Made by a program: the position numbers and the translations under genes
From: Lobosporangium transversale
Lineage: Eukaryota; Mortierellomycota; Mortierellomycetes; Mortierellales; Mortierellaceae
Assembly: GCF_002105155.1 (NCBI RefSeq)
Contig: NW_019029038.1
Span: 1-64,000 of the forward strand
Reading direction: 5' to 3'
DNA: 64,000 nt
Part shown: one piece after another, positions 36,644-48,200 of the stretch
Position numbering within the stretch: the first letter of the stretch is position 1
Layout of the letters: each line of letters opens with the position of its first letter
Notes under the pieces: generated by a model
The model's database searches: none
Seen by the model: the letters and a program-made list of their open reading frames with translations, nothing else
What the model was told of the DNA's origin: nothing

Positions 36644-37675
36644 GAGAATATCCTTGAAAACTGGAGTTTGCTGATGTTTTTTTTTTTTTGTTCTTTTGAT
36701 AAAAGAAATCCAGTGAGTACCTCAAGATCTCGCCATTCGGTTATGTTCCTGCTTATGTTGACATCAAGACTGGGGAGACTTTGATTGAATCCATCAGCAT
36801 CCTTGAATACCTTGATGAGGTTTATCCTGGTAAGAAAAGTCCTAAATCGCAAAAAAAAAAAAAAAAAAGCACTAAAATTCCCACGCAAACCACCAATGTT
36901 CCTGCATTCTACAATTTTGGTCCCTACTTCATTAGAAACTCCCTTACTTCCATCTGACCCGTTGGAACGTGCACAGGTAATAATAAATATATGCTTCATA
37001 GCTTCATAAGAATAGCACTAGCGGCTATATTTCTATTATCTTGGGAAGCAAAAGCGAGAGAAAACTCCGTATCTTTAAATGTTAATATGAGTATTCCTTG
37101 ATCTGCTTTTTAAGGTACGCGCCTTGGTTCAAACAGTTGCAATGGGTATCCAGCCTGTCACCAACCTACGTATCCTCCAATACGTAGGTGATGAGAAAAA
37201 GGCTGAATGGGCCAAGCACTTTTTGACTGAAGGATTCAAAGGTAACTCTTTTTTTTTTTTTTTTTTGTTTGATGCGTTGTTATAAAAAAAACCCTCCAAT
37301 TGCTAATTATGATGAACATCCTGACTTTTGTATGATACAGCGCTGGAAGCCATGCTCGAAAAGACCGCTAAAGAATTCGCCTTTGGAGACTCTATTACAA
37401 TGGCTGACGTGGTGATCGTTCCCCAGGTTTACAATGGTTTTAGGTATGCTTATATTTTTAGGGCTTACTAAAACCTTTTTTTTTTGACAATTGTCTCTAC
37501 TCGGCGAGTTTTTATTTAAAGTTAATCCTTATTTGGTTATTGCCACTATTGTATTAGATTTGGGGTAGACATGAGTGCATTCCCCATTATCTCACGTCTC
37601 AATAGCAAGTTGAATGAGCTACCAGAGTTCCGTCGTGCTCATCCTTCAGAACAGATTGATCGCCCCGAGCAGTGA
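36416..37675 (+). CDS. maiA: Maleylacetoacetate isomerase (GST zeta class)
   Basis: Six exons (36416-36553, 36706-36829, 36936-36976, 37115-37241, 37341-37443, 37558-37675) encode 216 residues, the normal size of the family. The glutathione-binding N-terminal thioredoxin fold has the zeta-class [14 protein letters not shown] motif (Ser-Ser-Cys active site), then [12 protein letters not shown] and [13 protein letters not shown]. The C-terminal helical domain includes [21 protein letters not shown] and [21 protein letters not shown]. It isomerises 4-maleylacetoacetate to fumarylacetoacetate, the penultimate step of tyrosine/phenylalanine degradation, using glutathione as cofactor. Cytosolic. 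No other catabolic genes are adjacent, so it is not in a tyrosine-degradation cluster here. Introns 1 and 3 contain long poly-A or poly-T runs. Confidence 0.95.
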
Positions 37676-38344
37676 GGACAAGTAGAACAATAAGTATAGT
37701 GTTCCTCTGGTGTTGCACTGTATTTCAATTAAACATTAAACGATATTTTTTATACTGCAGTTTAAATAAGCAATGAGAGAGTTACTTGCTCAAGATGTGT
37801 TTGTATTTATACAAATATGTGAAGAATGTTAACGTTACTTTGTACCTGTCGGTGATGACAAAGAAGGCCCTGTCATTCTGTCGCTTAAGCGCAACTTTTT
37901 TTTTTTTTTTGACCGTTTAGTTTAAAATTGTCTGTTCTGTGGATGTGCAATTGTTGGCTGACAATTGACATCTTTATCCCGAAACCCCTTTTTCTTTCTG
38001 TTTGCTGCACCTCCTGACCTCTTTTTTGACCCACCCCTCATTTTTAGTACTTCCTTCGCGCATTCCTTTCACCATCCCTGCTCTCAGAACTTTTTCTTCT
38101 CTTTCTTCTCTTTCAACTTTTTGCCTTCACTATCCTTGATACCTTCATTTTCTCTTGTAATCTCTTATTGTCCCTCCTCCCTTCACAACCTCTGTTTAAC
38201 TAACTCAATTATTAGACACGATTGAAGCAAGGACAAACTAGCACAGACCAGTAGCTCACTCCTTCTGTCTCCATTTTTCTCCCTCCATTAAAATAAGAAA
38301 ACATATCCAATCAACAACACGTTGACTTCCCTTGCCCTCTTCAG
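37676..38344. other. Intergenic region with pyrimidine-rich leader
   Basis: Contains the isomerase 3' UTR and the promoter of the next gene. From about 37975 to 38215 the plus strand is CT-rich (CTTTTTCTTTCTG, CTTCTCTTTCTTCTC and similar), typical of the leaders seen ahead of other genes in this window. An ORF over it (Ser/Phe/Pro-rich) is a by-product of composition. Confidence 0.6.
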
Positions 38345-39764
38345 ATGACAAGTGAAGGAATAGGAACAGAACCAACTGCAGCCGTAGCAGCTGGAGTCAG
38401 AAATCATGACAGAAACACCGTCAATGACGTCCAACGACCCGTTACGCTCACAGTAACGACCGCAAGTGATAGCAGTAATGATTCTGTGACCTCTCCTCCA
38501 GAAGCCAGTACAGGGATCGAAGGAGTCTTCTCTACCTCAAATTTACTCACTTCAAGAGGGAACCCATCAGACAACAATAGTAACAGCAACAGTGACAGCA
38601 ACGATAGTAATAATAATAATAATAATGATAATGATGTGACAGGAACTGGAGCAAATACTGAAAACACTCCTATTTCAAAATCGAGATCAAGATCCAAATC
38701 AACCTCACGTCAACAACAAACCCTCTTGACCAAAGCTTTACTCTCCTACATCAGTTTTTTTCGTGTGGTTCAGCCTTTGATCTCCTTGGCAGCCTTTGGA
38801 ACCATCACCCCTGTCTTGGCATATTTCCATACCCAGACCGTTTTCCCGACGATCCAAGCAACACTCTATGTCTACACAGCCACTCTCGCCTGTTGCTCCT
38901 TATTTTTTAGCATCATTTATTTAATGGATGTTTTGTTGAAGAAACCCTTATTTTGGCCTTTTACAAACCGACATTTCCGAAGAACCAGTCGAGCGAGGAT
39001 CGGAGGAGATTTAATTGTCTGCATGGTCTTTTGCGGATTATGGTTCTTGGCCCTCATCGGCTTGGTCATCGATTCCATTGGGGTTGATTGTGGAAAACTG
39101 ACAGGGTTGCAAGGTATCTTGGCAGTGAATGGAAAGAGTACTCGGACTATCACAACCGTTTGTCAATTAGAGAAGGCTACCATGGGTCTTGCTGTTGCGA
39201 GCTGGGCCTGTTGGATGGGTGTCCTACTTGTTTTACTTTATGGGTAAATTCTGCATACTATTCTCTTTCCCCAGCTTCCTCAGCAAGGAATCTATGTTAA
39301 CCCGAGCTTTCCCCTGCCCCCTTGTTATCCCTCTAATTTTATTTTACTTTTTTTTTTTTTTTTTTTTATGTAGGCACTTCTGGAAAAGACGCGAAGTCAT
39401 TGCTGCCCGCTTGAAAGAAAGGATCGCACGGAGGCGTGCAGCTCACGATAATCATCAAAGTGCCGGCGCCACAGGCGTTAGTACTGCGATCTCACCAGAC
39501 GCAACCGGCGGCATAGTCTCAACTGGATCTAATGTTTCTGGAAGAGGTGGCGCTGGCATTGGAGGGAATAACGGCGGCGAACATGGTGGCATTAGCTCTG
39601 GAGGCATTCAACAGCAGCACTCACAACAACCTTCATCAGTTTATGGTTGTCAAGATATGGAAGGTGAAGTAGGTCTTACAGGAATCATCTGCCGATATGA
39701 TGATGACCAAAGCTCCTTAAACCCAACCATTCGAAGACATGACCATCCCGAAAATGCGGCATAG
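38345..39764 (+). CDS. Four-TM MARVEL-like membrane protein, fungal
   Basis: Two exons (38345-39243 and 39374-39764) encode 429 residues. Residues ~1-135 are Ser/Thr/Asn-rich and disordered, including an Asn run encoded by an AAT repeat and an SRSRSKS basic patch. Four hydrophobic segments follow, around VQPLISLAAFGTITPVLAYF, LYVYTATLACCSLFFSIIYL, GGDLIVCMVFCGLWFLALIG and GLAVASWACWMGVLLVLLYG. The third segment is followed by a luminal-type loop with two Cys (VDCGKL, TVCQLE). The C-terminal tail is Arg-rich after the last segment (FWKRREVIAARLKERIARRR), then Gly/Ser-rich. This four-helix plan resembles MARVEL-domain proteins of fungal plasma membranes, but no diagnostic motif was matched. Starts at the first ATG after the CT-rich leader. 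Confidence 0.75.
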
Positions 39765-39888
39765 CCCTTATTACCAGCATCAGTACTCCCTTTTTAAATA
39801 TAACCATCATTCGTAAATAGAATTAAATGTTTCTGTTTTTATTGAGATATCTTTTTTTTTTTTTTTTTTTTTTTTTTTGTTCTCGACT

Positions 39889-41623
39889 CTATACAGCAAT
39901 CTCGGTGTTTTCTCTGCTCAATTCTTTGGAATGTAATTGCACGTTGTTATTATGGACCTTCTTGATCATCCTAATCGAATAATAATAAAAGAACGAACAC
40001 AATATACGATTACTACAAACATCCTCCTGCACGTCATTTCAACGCAAAATACCAAATAAAATGTACAGCTTACCCTGATCCAAACCCTGTCCCTAAAAGC
40101 GCTGCCGCTCCTAGCGTTGTCTGCCAAAGATTTAGTCCTAACTCCTGCCTATACCAACGCCTGTTTTCCTTGTCATCAGAACCTGGACTTGTCCGCCAAC
40201 ATTCGACATCATCTTCATGGCAACTCTCGTTATTAATGCCTGAACCACTGCTGAAACTGTTGGCGTGCTGCTGTGTCGGGGAGTTGGGTGTAAAAGACGG
40301 CGGCGATGGTCCTCCAGAGGGTCGTAAGGGTGATGACCCACGAATTAGCATTCCTGTGTGGAGACCCACATGGATAGGAGGGTAGAGCGTTCCACCCATG
40401 CCGAGCCTTGATACTGAGACATGCGAGGCCAATGAACGTTGATCCAATGCTCTAGAAAAGAATCCTTGGTGAGGTTCAGGAATAGGACAACGTCTCCGCC
40501 TTATCCTTACTGGAGTTGACGACCCAGATGCTGATGGTGAAGTATGTGGTGAAGATGACCATGAGGATGAAGATGAAGGGGCGCATCCTTCGCCTAGATT
40601 GAACGATTGCTCCTTAGAAGTACGATCCAATATCGACCGTGCCTTGACACTCCATGACGCAAATTCTTTAGCACGCAACGAAGAAGGGCCCTGAAGAACA
40701 TTGTTAGCGACAGCATCGGAAGGCAGAGGTTTAGATGTGTTTGCCTGGCATTGTGGTGGCGACCGAAGAGGCGTGGTACTGCCTGAAAAGGGTGCCGTTG
40801 GTGAGGATGGGTCATTACTGTTGAGGGTTGTTGACTCGATCTCATAGTAATGATCACGTGTATATTGTTCAGCAAGCAGTATTCCTCGTCGGCGGTAGGA
40901 AGCCTTTTGTTTGCGTGTTGCCTCTGAATCGGAGGAAGTACTATCATATTCTCTTGAGGAACATGGGGTGAAGGACCCGTGAAAGTAATTTGGAGACAAG
41001 TCACCTAGGATGGACTCTGGGTTAGAGGGTCGTAGATGAGGCGAAGTTGTAGTCGAGTAATACAGATGGGTAGGAGATGCAGGCACGAGGGGCGAAGAGC
41101 GCTGAGAGCGAGTGTCAACAGTATATATCTTTTGAGGACGTCGTCGCCGTTGCTTGAAGCTAGGCCTGGGACCTGCAGCTAGTAAAGTTGACAGGCTGTT
41201 GGTACAACATAAACAATGAAGCAATGCATTCAGCGCGTCGATGATATGAGGAATGTCATGCGATGCAAGGTTAGATTTTTTGTCGATAAAGTGTGGTGTT
41301 TCGTCCAAAATAGACAACATCGAAACATAAATTGCACCACACATTACTGTCCAAGGAGAGAGAAAAGGGAAACCAATAATCCTGAAGAAGCAAAAAAGAT
41401 GAACTTTATGAGCATCTCTGGAATGCGTAAACGTGAATGTAGGATATCTGACCTTTCATTAGTATCTGACCACTCTAGCCCCAACACTTATACCCCTTTC
41501 CCCCTGCCAATCTCATTGTCATTCGCATTGTACCCCTCAACCTCAATCAGAAGTATAATAACAGTGAAGAGTGATGATAAAGTATAAACAAAGCACAAAT
41601 GATGATAAACATCGCGCAGTTCG

Positions 41624-41656
<33 letters not shown>

Positions 41657-42557
41657 CGTTTTTGATAAGATCTCCCTTCCCGCAAGAACCGGCTAGTTAC
41701 ACAGATCCTTTTTTTCATATGTCCCGTCTACGATTACAACAACGCTCAAACCCTGTTCTCCCTTTAATGCCTTATCAGTCTGCTGACCCACTTTCTTCTC
41801 TCCATTGTGTGTGTGCATGTTTGTGTATTTTTTTTTTTTTTGACTGGTCGCATCGCAAGTTTAAATAAAAAGAGCAATGACAAACATTACCTTGCGCGAA
41901 GTGCTTCTTCTACTTGCTCTTGCTCCTGTAAGGAATGATGTGACGACGATGCGGATGATGAAGAGGGGAAGCTTGTGTAATCTCCTTTCGCAGTAAAGGC
42001 GAAGGACCTGCCCTGGTGTATCTGTTGCGGATGGGATTGTGATGGCGGCTGCTGTTGCTGCTGATGTTGGAGTTGTTGTTGCTGATGACGATACTGGTAT
42101 GGATATGGATGCTGTTGATGTGAGTGTTCATCTTCATAATGATAATAAGGGGGTGTATCGTAGATCATGTCGTCCTCACCATCCATATCAGAGTACTCAA
42201 TCTCAGAGTAATCTTCTTCAAGAAGCTCCTTAGCAGAGAGAGAAATCCATGAGCCTTTTGTAGTCAAGCAATAGAACATATTGCAACAAACATGTTTAAA
42301 CAGTAAAGTTTAAACGGTTAGTTTGAAGTATCACTCATGGCAAGTCATGGGTTGTGCGACACCTTCTTGTTCTTTCTTTTCATAAAAGAGAACTTGCCTT
42401 CACCGCAAGGTGACCCTGTGCCACTCAGTATTTGTAGCCTAGGTGAGCCTGTGGATGAGAAGCCCGGTTCATGATAGTCTGCAGTATCTGGAAAATAAAA
42501 TGCTGGTGATGCCCGAGAGCGGTGTGAATTTTTGTTGGTATTGGATGTTGACGACAT
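39889..42557 (-). CDS. Unrecognised disordered protein with a short hydrophobic core
   Basis: Four exons (42557-42404, 42254-41891, 41381-40074, 39970-39889) join in a closed frame to 635 residues. The first junction uses an uncertain GTGAAG donor, the others are clear. The only compact part is at the exon 3 start: PWTVMCGAIYVSMLSILDET and HIIDALNALLHCLCCTNSLSTLLAA, two amphipathic or hydrophobic helices with clustered Cys. Before it lies an acidic, Tyr-rich segment and a Gln/His-rich run. After it come ~350 residues of Ser/Pro/Thr-rich disorder with many SP and SPxxxP sites, ending with a hydrophobic LWQTTLGAAALLGTGFG block and a short basic tail. That ending could be a membrane or lipid-droplet-associated helix. 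No family recognised. It is transcribed divergently from the next orphan gene. Confidence 0.7.
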
Positions 42558-43637
42558 TTTAATAAAGATGTAGTTATGAATGTATGACAAATGTAAGATT
42601 TTATTTTGCAGGACGAGAGTATTGAAGAGTCAAAAGCACAAGGAGGATGAATGGATGGAAGGAAAGGAAAATGAAGGAAGGAGCAAGAAGAGAGAGTAAG
42701 GCAGTTTGGGCGAAGATGGGTTGGGGAGAGGGACGGGCAAGTATCAACTACGGTAACCAAGGCTGAGGTGACTGCGAATGTCTTGTATGTGAAGTGAGTA
42801 AGTGGCAAGGATAGTGTGTAACAATGGTGTGTAAAAAGATGAAGAATAAATAATGAATGAGTGAATGAGAAGTGAATGAGAGGTTGCAAAGGAAAAGGGA
42901 CAAAGAACGTTTCTTATTTTTATAGTCCCCCCTTTTGCGTGATGTATGCACAAAGTCTTTGTTCCCTTCATGCCCATAATGACGACAATGATTCTTTCCT
43001 TGTCAATGTCTCTTTTGCAAAACAGCAATATAGCAGAGCATCTGACCCACCGCAGCACTCACGGCTTTGTGTCCCTGACCAACCAGACAAGCTTCTGGCT
43101 TTCTGCTGCCCCACACTTTTATTTTATTCATGGATAGCACGAGACTACCATTTCTCTTCCCCATCAATATTAAGCTGGAACCACTGGGCTAAGCTGGAAC
43201 ACATCCGCACAACAAAGAAATGGGCCATGCAAAATGCCATGCTTTTTTTTTACTTTGCTATGCTTCTTGCTCCGCTTTTTATTGTAATAATTGTGATTTA
43301 CTTTATTTGTGCTACAAAGAAATTAGCCTTTCTATGCATTGTCATTGTCGCTGAATAAAAAAAAGTTTTTAAAATTCACATTTGTGGTGTATGCTTTACT
43401 TCTGTTATTTAATTCTCCACTTTTTTTGTTCTTTGTCCTCACATTTTCACTCATTCTCATTCTAATGTCATTGCATTTCTATTTTTTTTGACTTTCCACA
43501 TATTTTAAATACGTATTTCAGTATCCCATCACCACAAATCCAACCCCCCTTTAGTCTTTTTTGTCGCACTCTCTTTCCACAAAACAAAGACAAGTAACGC
43601 TTGGCATTAAACAAAAAAATAAAAGTGGAATCAGATC
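42558..43637. promoter_or_regulatory. Divergent upstream region of two orphan genes
   Basis: A 1.08-kb interval between two start codons pointing outwards. It contains CT/GA-asymmetric leaders on both sides (42650-42750 and 43430-43560). Several short ORFs here are Ser/Leu/His-rich composition artefacts. No RNA gene was recognised. Confidence 0.45.
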
Positions 43638-45116
43638 ATGCCATCCAGATTCGAATCTCAACACCAGACCAAAGCAATTCCTCTCGTCAGAGTTTCACTT
43701 GCGAGTGGACAGCTTCGACAGACTCGACCTCCCAATAATATTGACCGGAGCGTCGGTAAATACCAGGACGATCACGAACAGAATGGTCAGCAGCAACAAC
43801 AGCAGCAAGAACACTCATCGTCACCATATGATTCTTTAAACCAGATCGATAACAGCGAACGAAGCAATGAAGTCGCACTAGCGATTCCTCGCAATGAGGA
43901 TCTGACAGAAGCAGTGTTACATCTCTCACGAACTTTAGCTCATACGAAGTCTATCCCACGCCGCTCACCAAGTTCCTCCTGGCTCTTTATGATGATTTAC
44001 AACTGGGCTCACACTCAAGGGACTGCAACACGGCTATACCATATCCTCTCGAAACCTATCACACTTATCAAGGAAATTCGGGGACAGAATGAAAAGGCTC
44101 TGATACAACGAGAAAAGAAGTTTGAAGTCAAGGGTATTCATCAAATTACAGAAGAACTAGATATGATGGAGGCCGATCCTGATATGGTTAATAGCGCTAC
44201 TGAAATGGTCCCTGTCAGTATGATGAATGTCCACAGCGCTTCAATTATGAAAGAGTCCCTGCGGCAAGGAATGGATGATAATGACACGCAGACGACTGAT
44301 TCGAGTGATGACAATGATGCAGTAACTTCAAGACAGCCTAAGCGCCAAATTAATAAGTATCCTAATCCGTTTGGGTCAGGTGTTTCTAGCTCGGATGAAC
44401 TAGAGGATGATGAAGGCTGGTTTGGTCGTGGAGAGGATCGATCTAAGACAGGTCAGACAAAGACCAACTCTGTACGACTTACATCACCAAAGCTGTTGCA
44501 TCATCATCAACACAATCGTCGCATTCCTGACTTCGCTACGTCCTCACTAGGCCGGGCTATGGATCATCGGCAGTTTGAGCGTGGAGAAGACATGAGGGAC
44601 CAGCCCTCATGTTCTTCTCCCCTCAATGTATCCACAATCTTTAACACCTCGAGAGGCGCTACGTTTAATAATCCCTCGCCTACATTCTCGCGAGCTGGAG
44701 GTTTGGTGGATCCATGGGTCTCTGTTTCTTCTTCCTCAAGCCCCTCCACCTCATCAGTAACATCATTCTATTCGATGGAAAGATCTTCGCCTACCCCCGC
44801 TTCTTTGGAAAACTGGCAAGACCATGTACAAATGGGAATAACAAAAGCCCAAAACGAATCTAGAGAGAATAGATTTACACTGCCCCTTGAATCCCCACCA
44901 TCACCACAGTCTATGGATTCCAATGACTTTGATTCTCAATCATTTCGAACCGCGCCTTCCTTGTATCTATCAAACGCATCAAATGCTAAGGACATTCAGC
45001 CAACATTCACCAACACTTCTGTTTTAGGTGACTCAATACTGTCATTGTCATCATCATTATCGTCTAGCATCCATACTCATGATCATGTTATATCATGTGA
45101 GGATGGTCTAAAATAA
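43638..45116 (+). CDS. Unrecognised intronless 492-residue protein
   Basis: A single open frame from the ATG at 43638 to the stop at 45116, unusual here because almost every neighbour has introns. The N-terminus has a Gln run (QQQQQQQEHSSS). A folded-looking helical part spans residues ~75-190 (EDLTEAVLHLSRTLAHTK, SSWLFMMIYNWAHTQGTATR and LYHILSKPITLIKEIRGQNE). The remainder is acidic and Ser/Pro-rich with likely phosphosites (SSDDND, SSSSPSTSS). No catalytic motif or named domain was recognised. It lies 125 bp upstream of the MCMDC2-like ATG on the same strand, so the two transcripts probably overlap at that boundary. Confidence 0.75.
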   Translation: MPSRFESQHQTKAIPLVRVSLASGQLRQTRPPNNIDRSVGKYQDDHEQNGQQQQQQQEHSSSPYDSLNQIDNSERSNEVALAIPRNEDLTEAVLHLSRTLAHTKSIPRRSPSSSWLFMMIYNWAHTQGTATRLYHILSKPITLIKEIRGQNEKALIQREKKFEVKGIHQITEELDMMEADPDMVNSATEMVPVSMMNVHSASIMKESLRQGMDDNDTQTTDSSDDNDAVTSRQPKRQINKYPNPFGSGVSSSDELEDDEGWFGRGEDRSKTGQTKTNSVRLTSPKLLHHHQHNRRIPDFATSSLGRAMDHRQFERGEDMRDQPSCSSPLNVSTIFNTSRGATFNNPSPTFSRAGGLVDPWVSVSSSSSPSTSSVTSFYSMERSSPTPASLENWQDHVQMGITKAQNESRENRFTLPLESPPSPQSMDSNDFDSQSFRTAPSLYLSNASNAKDIQPTFTNTSVLGDSILSLSSSLSSSIHTHDHVISCEDGLK

Positions 45117-45241
45117 AGCAAACTGATTCGAATTGTGCAGCTTTTTCAAAACATATTCCTTTTTCATTCTTGCAAACCTTGAATTTTTCTTTTGTAACCA
45201 TCCTTACATTCCTATACTCTATACTCTGATTGCCAGGAACT

Positions 45242-48200
45242 ATGGACTCTGACAGAGATCACTTCGACTTACTCAATCTAGAATATCAGCAAGAGCTTTT
45301 CTTGGTCAATGGCTCGGGAAGCAACACAGTAGTGAATACAGATAATAGTTCTATATTCTCAACCACTCCTATAACTGATGCGGCTGTAACACCAGTGGTG
45401 CCAAATATTCAAGCTTCAATAACTTCACTCCGAGAACGCTTCTTATGCACTCATCCTTCGGCAGTAAAAGTCCGCAAGCGATACGAACAGGTACAATTCC
45501 ACCGTTTCACCTGCTAAAAAAATAAATATAAAAAGCTCTAAGAGCTAAAGCGTATGCTTCTTTTTGTTACTTTTATGTATTTTATTCTTAAAAGAAACGA
45601 TACCACCCAAGTCGCATCCATCCAGCTGATAAGCATGTCCTGCCACCAAATCCGGAACAATTACCATTGCAGGAAAGAGTCAAGTTGTGTTAGTAGAAAA
45701 TGTCCTAGACCTTTATGCTTTTTTTTTTACCCTCTTCAAAGTATGCATGATTTAATGTTGAAGAAATGGTTTCATAGATCTTACTCAATTCCACATGTCC
45801 GACATTCGAAGGGCCATAGTTGAGTCTGTAAAAACTAAAGCAGAGGTACACATGAATATAGATAAAGCCCTCATCTCAAAATAAACCATCAAAAGCTTGA
45901 AATAACATCCTATTTCTATGTGGCGGATATATAGCTAGGGGCGACGATCTCCCGATTTGTTATCAGATTGAAGATTGATCCTATAGAGCTTTTAGACTTT
46001 TGTTCCAGTCTTGGAAATGACTTTTTAACTGACCCGGATTCTATCGAGCCTATTTTTCATTTAATCTGTTGGCAAATCCTACAACAAATACTCGGGGATA
46101 ACTATCCACTCTTGTCTGAGCAAGTACATTTGTGCATGCGCCTCGAGCACCTCCCTAAAGCTTTTCAGAAGTATGCTTTTTTTTTTTGTTCTTGACTATT
46201 GTTGACGAGTAATATTTAGCTTACTTTTTTTTGTCCACTTATCTTCTTTTGATTAGATGTAACTTATCCAGCATTACGACTGCTTTAGAACAGACCCGCG
46301 ATAATATTGGATACGACAACAATAGCTTTAATGGGTTTGTCGCAGTCACTGGCATCATAACGTCCATATTCCTTGTGGAGTATGTAATGTAAGTTTGTTA
46401 CATGCAGATGGTCTGTGCGTAACCATACTAATGCATTGTAGTATGGACTACCTGCCAATTATTATTGACTTCGCCCAATTTTTTTTTAGATTTTCACAAA
46501 CTTTCAAGTGTCAGAATCCAAAATGCAACAACAGGAACCATCTTCATTATTCTCCTTATTCCAAAGAATATCGCGTTATCAAACGAACGGCGGATGATGG
46601 TTTCATGGAGACAGGAACAAAGTAACCAATTATAAAGAAAATTTCACTGAGAATAAACCAGTCCATTAAATGATGCGTAACTCATTTTGCAACCCTATAG
46701 TGCGACCCTATTACAGATTGACCTCGCTTGCAGCCATTGTGGTAAAACAATGCCCGAGTCAGTACCTGATCGTGTATATATTAGTAAGCCTTTTTTTTTA
46801 AGTTTCAGGTTCATTTGATTAGTGCCTCGCAGCAGCAGTATAAAACCAGCTAACTATGTTTAATAACTATCGCCTTTGCCTTCAATTTCCTATTGACTTT
46901 CCTTTTTCGAATAGGGCACCAAACCATTTCTCTTGACTGCCTAGGCGCTAAGGAGTCTGGGGGATGCTTTACCAACCAAATCACGACACTTTTGAAGGGT
47001 AATATGATGCTTAGCTTACATGCTATTTTTTAGGCAAACAAATAGTGATTAAAAAGAATGTTTTCGAATATCAATCTCGACGTAGATGACTTAGCAGAAA
47101 CAGTCTCTTTAGGCGAAACTGTCCAGATTGTAGGAAGAATATCGCGGACTGGCCCAAAGGAGACAGAGACATATGTGCACGGTGTTCATTTTGAGGTTAA
47201 CAATATCTTCCGAGTAGCAGATCAAGGACCAGCGGGAATCCCGGACCGGTTTGCTACTATCATTAATAGTAGGTTGATGTTAAATAATAGTAAACAGATT
47301 TCAAATGTTTCCACCCTCGAGCTTCTATAGCTGACCAAGTACTTATTTTCATTAGAGAGCATGTCGGCATGGAATACAAGCCAAGCGATCGTGGATAATT
47401 TAGGTTAATCAATTGGCAAAGTATGAAGCTGAAAACTTCAAAGACAACGGCTAACCAGCTGATAATAGACCACATTGTACCTAGAAGTGTATATCGAAAG
47501 CTCAAGCTAGCACTTTTACTGAGGTAATTACGCTTTAAATATAATGATGGTGAAGCAGCGAATTAAAAAACATAATACAATCCATTTATTTTTAACTGAT
47601 CAAAAAAAAAAAAAAAAAAAAATAGTGCCGTCTCAATTACCGATAAGAATGAAAGCGGGGGTAGCACTATTATGCAGAATAACAGGATGAGACAAACTGC
47701 TCATGTTTTAGTGGTCAACAATAGCTATGACACCGCAATCCCAGCACTTGTAGCTAGTATTGCCTCAAGCAAAAGGTAAACTGGAATCCATCGAGATATA
47801 TGGCACCTGACATCGTGTCGCTAACATAGACTATGGAATACAAACCGCAGGCATGCTTTCTGGAACCATGGTGAGACTGCAGCAAGGAACCCACTCTACT
47901 CGATACGACAGCCGACGGAAAAGTGTTCAGGCAGTATCCAGTGTATGCACCCAATATACTCTTTTACATTTGCGATATGGAGCCGTAAGATTAAGCGATT
48001 GCTACTATGATACGGTATTTAGCAACTGTGCTCAGCACTGCAAAGAATGGGATTCTACTCTTTGATCTGGATCGATTGGATAAGAAAACTATCAACCACG
48101 TTGCACCGAGTAAGCCAAATTGCACAGGACTCACCCCAATACTGACGCCATTGTAGGTAGACAGCAGCATCTCATATGCACTAATATACCACTATTATAG

